NCBI GenBank assembly: GCA_031285975.1
Contig: JAITVE010000199.1
Coordinates: forward strand, 1 to 5,635
DNA: 5,635 bases
Source: Candidatus Adiutrix sp.
GTDB lineage: Bacteria; Desulfobacterota; Desulfarculia; Adiutricales; Adiutricaceae
Reading direction: 5' to 3'
A program made the position numbers and the translations under genes. The notes under the pieces are model-generated. The model was not told the origin of the DNA, searched no databases, and saw nothing but the letters and a program-made list of their open reading frames with translations. Below are positions 1 to 5,176 of this stretch, piece by piece; the first letter of the stretch is position 1, and each line of letters opens with the position of its first letter.

Positions 1-921
1 CCCAAGGGCAAAGTCACCCTGCCCCAGCTCAGCCAGCCCCTGGGCGCGGGGGCCAAAGTTTTTGAACTGCCGGGCGTGTTTGACGACTGCATGAAGGTGG
101 TGGAATACCTCTCCGAACACTATGACGTGGCCTGATTGAATTCCAAAAACCCCTGGCGGGTTCTGGGGCAGCAGTCTTATGCCTACGAACTGGCCCAGCA
201 GTTTGATTATGAACTGGGCGGCCTGGCCCTTTTCGTGCCCGTGGGCAACGCCGGGAACATTACGGCCATTATGAGCGGCCTCTTGAAAATGCTCCGTTAC
301 GGGGTGATCGAAAGCCTGCCCAAAATCGTGGCCGTGCAATCCGAACACGCCGATCCGGTCTTTCGCTATTATAGCCAAGCGGAAGGGTCGCGGGTCTACG
401 AGCCCGTAACCGTGCGCCCCTCCGTGGCCCAGGCGGCCATGATCGGCGACCCGGTTTCCTTCCCCCGCGTGCAAAAAATGGTGACGGAATACGACAAAGC
501 CGCCGGGGAGCCGCGCTTCTTCGCCGTTCAGGTGCGGGAACAGGCCATTATGGATAACATGATTCTGGCCAACCGCAGCGGCCTGACCATCTGCACCCAG
601 GGCGGCGAGGGCCTGGCCGGCCTGCGCGAGGCCCTCAAGCGCGGCTTCCTCGCCCCCGGCGAGCGGGCGGTCATTGATTCCACGGCCCACGCCCTGAAAT
701 TCGCCGAATTCCAGAGCGCCTATTTCGACGACCGCCTGACCGAAGGCTTTGAAGTCCAGGCCCGGCCCGAGCTGGTCAACCGCCCCATGGACATCAGCCC
801 CCAGGGCGTGCCCCTGCCGGTGGCCGGGCAGACCCAGAGCCCCGCCGACCGGGCCGCCTATGTGGCCGCCGCCGCTCGCGACATCGCCCAGGCCCTCGGC
901 CTTAAGAGCGCCCATGACTGA
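1..921 (+). pseudogene. thrC: threonine synthase, 5' end outside the window, interrupted by an in-frame TGA
   Basis: Threonine synthase is a cytoplasmic PLP enzyme that converts O-phosphohomoserine to threonine and phosphate. Frame 1 is open from base 1, reads LSQPLGAGAKVFELPGVFDDCM, hits TGA at 133-135, then continues in the same frame with NSKNPWRVLGQ, the glycine-rich PLP-phosphate loop PVGNAGN (about 238-258), and a full C-terminal domain to the TGA at 919-921. The PLP lysine must lie upstream of the window. Both halves plainly belong to one protein, so the TGA falls just before a conserved Asn-Ser-x-Asn-Pro stretch. An ORF beginning at the TTG directly after the stop (136) is possible on paper, but it has no clear ribosome site and would lack the N-terminal half. 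Nonsense mutation, compensating indels, sequencing error and recoding all remain open. The last 8 bases overlap the next gene. Confidence 0.85.
133..135 (+). other. in-frame TGA inside thrC
   Basis: The codon order is GTG-GCC-TGA-TTG-AAT. Related enzymes, as I recall them, have an aliphatic residue here, as part of a beta strand leading to Asn-Ser-x-Asn-Pro. The frame is the same before and after the stop. One lost C (from a CCC run) plus one added base within about six nucleotides would also restore a plausible Val-Ala-Leu-Ile/Leu-Asn-Ser reading. Confidence 0.9.
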
Positions 922-3307
922 GGAACGCGGCAAAAAAGCCAGGCCGAAAGCCGGGAACCCGGCAGGTTCTCGGCGCGGTAAAAAAAACGACGGGACGGAA
1001 CGTCCCTCCCGTCCGCAGAATGCAAAAACGGCAGGTTCGGAGCGTCCCCCCCGTCCGCAGGGGACAAAAACAGGCGGGCCGGAGCGCCCCCGGCGCGGTC
1101 AAGCCGTGAACGCGGCGGAAAAGCGTCCGCGTACTCAAAGCCCCGGCGGTTCGAAAGGCCCCCGTCAGGAACGAGCGGCGGACGGTTACGAACGCCCCCG
1201 GCCCCGTGAACAAAAGCCGGTGGAACTGCTGGCTCCGGCGGGCTCCAAAGCCTCCTGGGCGGCGGCGGTGGAGGCCGGGGCGGACGCGGTGTATCTGGGG
1301 CTGAACAATTTTTCGGCCCGCGCCTATGCCGACAATTTTTCCCTGGCCGAACTGGCCTCGGTCATCCGCCAATCCCATGAGGCCGGGGTGCGGGTCTATC
1401 TGGCTTTAAATAGCCTCATTAAAGAGGGGGAGTTGGAGACGGCCTGGAAACTCTTGGCCACCAGCGCCTCCTTCGGGCCGGACGCTTTGATTTTGCAGGA
1501 TTTGGGCCTGGCCCGGCTGGCGGCCCGGCATTTTCCCGAACTGCCGCGCCACGCCTCCACCCTCACCGCCGTCCACAGCCTGCCGGGCCTGATTATGCTG
1601 GAAAAGGCCGGGTTCAGCCGCGCCGTCCTGGCCCGCGAACTGGCCTTCGACGAAGTGTCGGCCCTGGCCAGCCTCAGCCCCATCGAGTTGGAAGTCTTCA
1701 ACCACGGGGCCCTGTGCTTTTCCTTTTCCGGGCTCTGCCAGATGTCCAGCTTCCTGGGCGGCCGCAGCGCCCTGCGCGGGGCCTGCACCCAGCCCTGCCG
1801 CCGGGTCTACCAGCGCGGCGGGCAAAAAGGGGCCTTTTTTTCCACCACCGACCTCTCCACAGCCCCCTATTTCGACGAACTGCGCCGCCTGCCCCTGGCC
1901 TCCTTCAAAATTGAGGGCCGCATGAAGGGGCCGGACTACGTGAGCCGGGTGGTTCGCGCCTACCGCATTTTGCTGGACGCGCCCGACGCCGACTGGCCCT
2001 ACGCCCTGGCCGACGCTGAAAACCTGCTTTCCGAAGCGCCGGGCCGCCGCACCACCGGCGGCCCCCTGGCCGCCTCCATCGAGGGGGCCCTGGCCCCGCT
2101 GAACGCCACCACTTCAGGCATCAAACTCGGCTTCATGGAACCCGCCGGGCCGGGCCTGGGCCGCCTGACCCTGGAACGGGCCGTGCGGGTTGACGACCGT
2201 CTGCGCCTTCAGGTCAAAGCCGGGGAGGAAAGCGCGGGCTTCAACCTCAAGAGCATCACCGTGGACGGGCGGGACGTGGATTTCGCCCTGGCCGGTCAGG
2301 AAGCCCTGCTCGGCGGCCCGAACCTCCCCGACCAGAAGGGCTTCCTCTTCAAAGTGTCCTCCGGCAGCGAGGAAAAAGCCTTCCTGGCCTCGCCCCTGGT
2401 CAAGGCCGTGAAGGAAGAGGCGAAAAAAATAAAGTTGCCGCTCCCCAAAGCCTTGCCCGCCGAACTGAAGCCGCGCGGTCAGAACCGGGCTCCCCGCCCG
2501 GCGGCCTCCGGCGCCCAGCGCGGCGGCGCGGCCCCCGCCCTCTGGGTGTGGCTGGAAAAGGCTGAGGATTTACGGGAACTGGCCAATTTTGAGGCCCGGC
2601 GCATCATCCTGCCCCTCACCGTGCCCAACGTGCGCCACCTGCGCCATCACAAACGCCACCTGAAAAACGAGCTTTCCCGGCTGGTCTGGAGCCTGCCGCC
2701 CCTCATTTTCCACCGCCGCCAGAATGTCCTGAACCAGGAACTGGGCGGCCTGATCGAGGGCGGGGCCCGTGAGTTCCTGGTCTCCAACATCGCCCAGATC
2801 AACATGATCCAGCGGGCTGGCAAGGAGGCCAGCGGCCTCAAAATCTGGGGCGACCACCGCCTGGGGTTCCTCAACCACCTGGCCGAGGAAGCCCTGGCCG
2901 AACTGGGCCTCTGCGGCCTGACCCTCAGCCCGGAAGCCGATGCTGACACTTTTCAAAGATTGTGGAAAAGCCCCGGCTCCGCCCAGCGGCTGCTCTACCT
3001 CTACGGGCACCCGGCCCTGTTCACGGCCCGCTACCCCCTGGAGACCCGCCAGATTCCGGTGGTCAGCCCCAAGGGCGAGAAATTCCGCGTCAGCCGCGAA
3101 GGCGAGGAAACCATTGTGGTGGCCGAGCGCCCGGTTTTCATGGGCCCCCTCTTGAAAATGCCCCCCCTGCCGAACGGCGCGGGCTTTATCCTTGACCTGC
3201 GGCAGGAACCCCACCTCGGCCCCAAGCTGCGGGAGTTGAAAAAAGCCCTCTCCGGCGGCGGCTCCGGCCCCGGCAGTTCCTTCAACTTCAAGCGGACGCT
3301 GTTGTAG
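914..3307 (+). CDS. U32-family Fe-S protein (RlhA/TrhP-like RNA hydroxylase candidate) with repeat-rich N-terminal tail
   Basis: This is a 797-residue protein, often annotated as 'peptidase U32'. Characterised relatives are RNA hydroxylation factors (RlhA on 23S rRNA, TrhP on tRNA, both prephenate-linked) or UbiU/UbiV. Residues 1-101 are disordered and Arg/Pro/Lys/Gly-rich with 14-residue repeats. The U32 barrel starts near 103 (VELLAPAGS). The family signature ExFxxGALCx4GxCxMS spans 260-278, and the four probable [4Fe-4S] cysteines are C268, C275, C291 and C295. The conserved KIEGR lies at 332-336. A middle beta-rich domain covers about 400-515, and a Pro/Ala linker about 520-542. A second barrel-like half (about 543-785, with VSNIAQINM and LYLYGHPAL) has no cysteine cluster. 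The architecture resembles the long ~780-residue U32 proteins. I chose ATG 914 because it overlaps the thrC stop (ATGACTGA), which suggests translational coupling; an upstream GTG/ATG would run deep into thrC. The RNA target is not evident, and protease activity is unlikely. Confidence 0.9.
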   Translation: MTEERGKKARPKAGNPAGSRRGKKNDGTERPSRPQNAKTAGSERPPRPQGTKTGGPERPRRGQAVNAAEKRPRTQSPGGSKGPRQERAADGYERPRPREQKPVELLAPAGSKASWAAAVEAGADAVYLGLNNFSARAYADNFSLAELASVIRQSHEAGVRVYLALNSLIKEGELETAWKLLATSASFGPDALILQDLGLARLAARHFPELPRHASTLTAVHSLPGLIMLEKAGFSRAVLARELAFDEVSALASLSPIELEVFNHGALCFSFSGLCQMSSFLGGRSALRGACTQPCRRVYQRGGQKGAFFSTTDLSTAPYFDELRRLPLASFKIEGRMKGPDYVSRVVRAYRILLDAPDADWPYALADAENLLSEAPGRRTTGGPLAASIEGALAPLNATTSGIKLGFMEPAGPGLGRLTLERAVRVDDRLRLQVKAGEESAGFNLKSITVDGRDVDFALAGQEALLGGPNLPDQKGFLFKVSSGSEEKAFLASPLVKAVKEEAKKIKLPLPKALPAELKPRGQNRAPRPAASGAQRGGAAPALWVWLEKAEDLRELANFEARRIILPLTVPNVRHLRHHKRHLKNELSRLVWSLPPLIFHRRQNVLNQELGGLIEGGAREFLVSNIAQINMIQRAGKEASGLKIWGDHRLGFLNHLAEEALAELGLCGLTLSPEADADTFQRLWKSPGSAQRLLYLYGHPALFTARYPLETRQIPVVSPKGEKFRVSREGEETIVVAERPVFMGPLLKMPPLPNGAGFILDLRQEPHLGPKLRELKKALSGGGSGPGSSFNFKRTLL
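998..1123 (+). repeat. 42-bp in-frame tandem repeat coding the U32 N-terminal tail
   Basis: There are three consecutive 42-bp units (998-1039, 1040-1081, 1082-1123), each coding 14 residues that begin Glu-Arg-Pro-x-Arg. By hand alignment, units 1 and 2 agree at about 31 of 42 bases; both read ERPxRPQxxKTxGx. Unit 3 is degenerate (ERPRRGQ then divergent). The unit is a multiple of three, so copy-number change would keep the frame. Confidence 0.75.
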
Positions 3308-3328
3308 GCTTGCAGAGCCTGCCGACAA
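3302..3328 (+). terminator. weak hairpin over the U32 gene stop codon
   Basis: TTGT (3302-3305) pairs with ACAA (3325-3328), and AGGCT (3306-3310) pairs with AGCCT (3316-3320), leaving a 5-nt loop and a GCCG bulge. The TAG stop at 3305-3307 is inside the left arm. No U-tract follows (the next bases are AATCAG), so this is at best a poor intrinsic terminator or an mRNA 3'-end stabiliser. Confidence 0.3.
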
Positions 3329-3357
3329 AATCAGATATGTTTGTCCAGACATTCGCC

Positions 3358-3386
3358 TTGAATATCCGGGTTTGTTATGCTACCCT
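3358..3386 (+). promoter_or_regulatory. possible sigma70-type promoter for the small-gene pair
   Basis: TTGAAT (3358-3363), a 17-bp spacer, then TACCCT (3381-3386) preceded by TG and one base, which is the extended -10 arrangement. The -10 hexamer itself is poor (three of six consensus bases). It lies about 70 bp before the first small gene. An alternative is the perfect -35 TTGACA at 3416-3421, but I see no good -10 at the right distance from it. Confidence 0.3.
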
Positions 3387-3396
3387 GTAACCATGC

Positions 3397-3418
3397 CTGA
3401 CTTGGATTGTCTGACTTG
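3397..3418 (+). repeat. 8-bp direct repeat CTGACTTG, 14-bp period
   Basis: CTGACTTG occurs at 3397-3404 and again at 3411-3418. The second copy runs into the TTGACA hexamer at 3416-3421. Together with the adjacent palindrome this looks like a possible regulator-binding region, which is inference only. Confidence 0.4.
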
Positions 3419-3420
3419 AC

Positions 3421-3435
3421 ATCCCGGCTTGGGAT
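3421..3435. promoter_or_regulatory. palindrome ATCCC-N5-GGGAT, possible operator
   Basis: A perfect 5-bp inverted repeat with a 5-bp centre (GGCTT) sits directly behind TTGACA and 20 bp before the ATG of the first small gene. It could be an operator half-site pair or a short hairpin in the leader. The arms are too short to be sure it is not chance. Confidence 0.3.
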
Positions 3436-3454
3436 ATTACGAAATGGGGCTGAT

Positions 3455-3673
3455 ATGTCCAGTCTGTTTAAATACTTCATTGATGCGAACATTGACCTTT
3501 TCGTGCAAGCGCCTTTGGCTCCGCCGTCTGTGCCGCATGACTATGATGACCTGCCAGGCCCGGTTGCCGATGCCCGGAACCTGGCCGCCGACTGGCAGCA
3601 CGTGGGCAATTCTCTGCGGCAGGCCATGATGGCCGAGATGGCCTCACCGGATGCCGATGTCCAAGAGTTCTAA
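3455..3673 (+). CDS. small unrecognised protein upstream of and overlapping the DUF2335 gene
   Basis: This is a 72-residue soluble protein that I do not recognise. It begins MSSLFKYFIDANIDLF, has a proline-rich acidic middle (APLAPPSVPHDYDDLPGP), and then a probable amphipathic helix containing DARNLAADWQHVGNSLRQAM. The D-W-x-x-V-G pattern in that helix is reminiscent of small phage or island proteins I have seen, but this is an impression only. No signal peptide, membrane segment or cysteines are visible. I prefer ATG 3455, with a GGGG ribosome-site-like run five bases upstream; a TTG at 3407 in the same frame would add 16 residues. The 3' end overlaps the DUF2335 gene by 23 bp in a different frame, so the two are probably co-translated and functionally linked. 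A long minus-strand frame lies opposite but looks like a shadow. Confidence 0.6.
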   Translation: MSSLFKYFIDANIDLFVQAPLAPPSVPHDYDDLPGPVADARNLAADWQHVGNSLRQAMMAEMASPDADVQEF

Positions 3674-4028
3674 AGGCAAACCGCCCGTCGCGGCCCAGCA
3701 GAGCCCGGCTCGGCAACAGACTGCCATTGCCGTTGAGCAGCATATCCACCAGGGGCCTTTGCCCGACCCCGGAACTCTTCAACGGTACGAACAAGCCTTG
3801 CCCGGACTGGCCGAACGCATTGTTGCTCTGGCTGAAAAAGAGCAAAACGTCCGCATATTTGATGTCAAAATGGGCCGCATCGGCGCGCTGGTGTACAGCC
3901 TGGCGGTTTGCGGCGTAGCCGCGTTCGCCATTTACAAGGAAAGCCCGCAAGCCGGCGCGGTTATAATCGGCCTGCAAGTCGCCGCTGTCTGCGCCTCTAT
4001 GATGGCCAAGCATATAAAGGGGCGGTGA
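3651..4028 (+). CDS. DUF2335-type predicted two-helix membrane protein
   Basis: This 125-residue protein resembles the DUF2335 family, which is found in prophages and variable islands and has no firmly established biochemical role. Residues 1-33 are a polar, Gln/Ala-rich tail. The family-like block GPLPDPGTLQRYEQALPGLAERIVALAEKE (about 35-64) probably forms an amphipathic helix, with R68 and D71 following. Two membrane helices lie at about 77-95 and 100-118, joined by a tight YKESPQ turn, and the protein ends in a basic tail (KHIKGR). The net picture is a cytoplasmic N-terminal region anchored by a hairpin of two helices. ATG 3657 (two codons in) is an equally good start; neither has a clear ribosome site, which fits coupling to the upstream gene. 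The stop codon lies inside the left arm of a terminator. A role in phage defence or membrane effector action would be speculation. Confidence 0.75.
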   Translation: MPMSKSSKGKPPVAAQQSPARQQTAIAVEQHIHQGPLPDPGTLQRYEQALPGLAERIVALAEKEQNVRIFDVKMGRIGALVYSLAVCGVAAFAIYKESPQAGAVIIGLQVAAVCASMMAKHIKGR

Positions 4029-4066
4029 AATGTTTCGAGCTGTCGATTGACACCCGCCCCTCTTTT
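4019..4066 (+). terminator. intrinsic terminator of the DUF2335 gene pair
   Basis: GGGGCGGTG (4019-4027) pairs with CACCCGCCCC (4051-4060) with a single bulged base, and TCTTTT follows. The long loop holds an inner hairpin TCGA-GCTG-TCGA (4035-4046). The TGA stop of the DUF2335 gene is within or next to the left arm. Confidence 0.7.
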
Positions 4067-4076
4067 GCCTTATTGT
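4047..4076 (+). promoter_or_regulatory. possible promoter for a small RNA
   Basis: A perfect -35 hexamer TTGACA (4047-4052) is followed after 18 bp by TATTGT (4071-4076, four of six -10 consensus bases). Initiation would fall near 4083, at the base of a hairpin. The -35 overlaps the right arm of the preceding terminator. Confidence 0.4.
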
Positions 4077-4082
4077 AAAATG

Positions 4083-4163
4083 GTGGGGCAAGCCTCACCA
4101 ACTCGGCTGAAGCGCCTATTTTGACCCCCAGAGGAGTTGCCTTCCTCTGGGGGTTGTTTCTTT
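4083..4163 (+). ncRNA. candidate small RNA of about 80 nt
   Basis: No known RNA family is recognised. The segment starts at the predicted initiation point of the TTGACA/TATTGT promoter. It contains a 7-bp hairpin (4082-4088 with 4093-4099, one G-U pair, loop CAAG) and a mostly single-stranded stretch of about 24 nt with a tiny GGC/GCC hairpin (4105-4116). It ends in a 12-bp perfect intrinsic terminator with a T-rich tail. No convincing coding frame lies in it. Because a terminator for the upstream genes already exists at 4019-4066, a second one is best explained by an independent short transcript. A backup terminator plus chance motifs is the main alternative. Confidence 0.4.
4124..4163 (+). 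terminator. strong intrinsic terminator
   Basis: A perfect 12-bp stem (4124-4135 with 4143-4154; arm ACCCCCAGAGGA) closes a 7-nt loop and is followed by TGTTTCTTT. The T-rich side is on the + strand; the opposite strand lacks a T run after the stem, so the terminator acts on + transcription. Confidence 0.8.
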
Positions 4164-4175
4164 GAAGGTTATTTT

Positions 4176-4232
4176 ATGATGCGTTATCGCAAAAACTGCC
4201 AGGGAGATGCCATGAAAAATTCCTTCTTGTGA
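4176..4232 (+). CDS. mini-ORF of 18 codons, possible leader peptide or gene remnant
   Basis: ATG 4176 begins MMRYRKNCQGDAMKNSFL and stops at TGA 4230-4232. GAAGG (4164-4168) sits 7 bases before it. An internal in-frame ATG (4212) has an even better site, AGGGAG, 5 bases upstream, and would give only six residues. The good ribosome sites make it notable, but length and composition do not prove that it is translated. It may be the decayed start of a lost gene. An extended -10 motif overlaps its stop. Confidence 0.2.
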   Translation: MMRYRKNCQGDAMKNSFL

Positions 4233-4238
4233 TATAAT
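4230..4238 (+). promoter_or_regulatory. extended -10 element TGATATAAT, distal candidate for pssA
   Basis: TG plus one base precedes a perfect TATAAT (4233-4238). No recognisable -35 lies 16-18 bp upstream, but extended -10 promoters can dispense with one. Transcription would start near 4245 and give a leader of about 80 nt before pssA. A second TATAAT at 4255-4260 lacks the TG extension. Confidence 0.4.
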
Positions 4239-4260
4239 TTGAAATAGAATTAAATATAAT

Positions 4261-4290
4261 TTGCATTTAAGTATGCGACTATGATATATT
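4261..4290 (+). promoter_or_regulatory. pssA: probable proximal promoter of pssA
   Basis: TTGCAT (4261-4266), an 18-bp spacer, then TATATT (4285-4290) preceded by TG and one base (TGATATATT). The predicted start near 4297 leaves a leader of about 27 nt that contains the pssA ribosome site. The surrounding AT-rich DNA contrasts with the GC-rich genes. Confidence 0.5.
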
Positions 4291-4306
4291 ACAATCGTTC
4301 CCGAAT

Positions 4307-4314
4307 GGGGAGGG
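4307..4314 (+). promoter_or_regulatory. ribosome binding site of pssA
   Basis: GGGGAGGG lies 9 bases before ATG 4324. It supports that start over any later in-frame codon. Confidence 0.75.
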
Positions 4315-4323
4315 TCGAAGCGT

Positions 4324-5151
4324 ATGCGACATAAAGCGAAAAATCGGGCCGCGCGGCGGCGGGGCATTTACATACTGCCCAATATTTTCACCACCTTGAG
4401 CCTTTTCTTCGGGTTTTACTCGATTTTGGCCTCGGTGGACGGGCGGTTTTCCCACGCGGCCTGGTTTATCCTGTTCTCCGCGCTGTGCGACGGGCTGGAC
4501 GGCACCGTGGCCCGCATGACCAACACCACCAGCCAGTTCGGCATGGAATATGATTCCCTGTGCGACCTGGTGGCTTTCGGGGCGGCTCCGGCGCTCATGG
4601 CCTTCTATTGGGCCCTGACTCCCGACAAACTGACGGCCCTGGGGCCGTACCACCTGCGGGTGGGCGCGGCGGCGGCTTTTATTTTCATGGCCTGCGGGGC
4701 GCTGCGGCTGGCGCGGTTCAATGTTTTTTCCGGCGTGCGCGACCCCGGCTTTTTTCAGGGGCTGCCCATTCCGGGCGGCGCGACCCTTTTGGCGGCGGCT
4801 GTTCTGTGGCACTACCGCAACGGGGAACCCATCGCGCCCAACGGCCCGGCCATTTTGGCCCTGGTGCTGGCGCTGGCCTTTCTCATGGTGTCCAGCATCG
4901 ACTATATGAGCCACAAAAACAAAGTGCTGATGAACAACAAAAAGCCCTTCGAAACCCTGGTGGCGGCGGTGCTGTTCCTGGGGCTCATCATTGTGAAGCT
5001 GAAAAGCGCGCTGTTGCCGCTGGGGTTTTTGTATCTGGTCAGCGGCCCCATCGTCACCGTAGTCCGCTCCCGCCGCCGCCGGGCCGCCCGCGCGGCGGAG
5101 GCCGCTGAGAACGAAGGGGACGGCGGCCCAGACGGCGAGAATCTGCCCTGA
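4324..5151 (+). CDS. pssA: CDP-diacylglycerol-serine O-phosphatidyltransferase (phosphatidylserine synthase)
   Basis: This is an integral inner-membrane enzyme that transfers phosphatidate from CDP-diacylglycerol to serine, giving phosphatidylserine and CMP, the first committed step toward phosphatidylethanolamine. The CDP-alcohol phosphotransferase motif DGLDGTVAR-x8-G-x3-D-x3-D is complete, with D56, D59, D77 and D81 as the metal and catalytic aspartates. The block LRLARFN (127-133) and the later GLPIPGGA (146-153) are typical of the PssA branch rather than PgsA. Several hydrophobic helices follow, and the C terminus is a charged tail (RSRRRRAARAAEAAE). The length of 275 residues is normal for the small membrane-bound type. 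The N terminus is basic, consistent with a cytoplasmic location. It has its own promoter region and a strong ribosome site, and probably forms an operon with the gene 25 bp downstream. No phosphatidylserine decarboxylase gene is visible in the window, although psd is a common neighbour. Confidence 0.95.
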   Translation: MRHKAKNRAARRRGIYILPNIFTTLSLFFGFYSILASVDGRFSHAAWFILFSALCDGLDGTVARMTNTTSQFGMEYDSLCDLVAFGAAPALMAFYWALTPDKLTALGPYHLRVGAAAAFIFMACGALRLARFNVFSGVRDPGFFQGLPIPGGATLLAAAVLWHYRNGEPIAPNGPAILALVLALAFLMVSSIDYMSHKNKVLMNNKKPFETLVAAVLFLGLIIVKLKSALLPLGFLYLVSGPIVTVVRSRRRRAARAAEAAENEGDGGPDGENLP

Positions 5152-5176
5152 TCCTGCATTATTAGAGGCGATAATC

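Noticed and set aside
749..913. N-terminal extension of the U32 protein into thrC
   Set aside because: The translation there (Pro/Trp/Arg-rich) is the shifted-frame shadow of thrC; ATG 914 at the overlap is a normal operon start.
136..921. Independent short gene starting at TTG 136
   Set aside because: The protein begins in the middle of the ThrC fold, directly after a stop in the same frame, with no ribosome site. It is the back half of interrupted thrC.
979..990. A8 run giving the slippery heptamer A-AAA-AAC in frame in the U32 gene
   Set aside because: No downstream stimulator or useful alternative frame is evident, and Lys-Lys-Asn fits the basic tail.
2570..3352. 260-codon minus-strand frame
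   Set aside because: It lies opposite the well-supported U32 gene, has low-complexity Gly/Ala/Gln composition and shows no family motif.
3477..4091. 204-codon minus-strand frame across both small genes
   Set aside because: The + strand has a recognisable DUF2335-like protein; the minus product is Arg/Pro/His-rich without a domain, and its strand would run through the terminator.
4083..4163. tRNA or antisense type I antitoxin RNA
   Set aside because: There is no cloverleaf, and the segment is on the same strand as and downstream of the DUF2335 gene, so it is not antisense to it.
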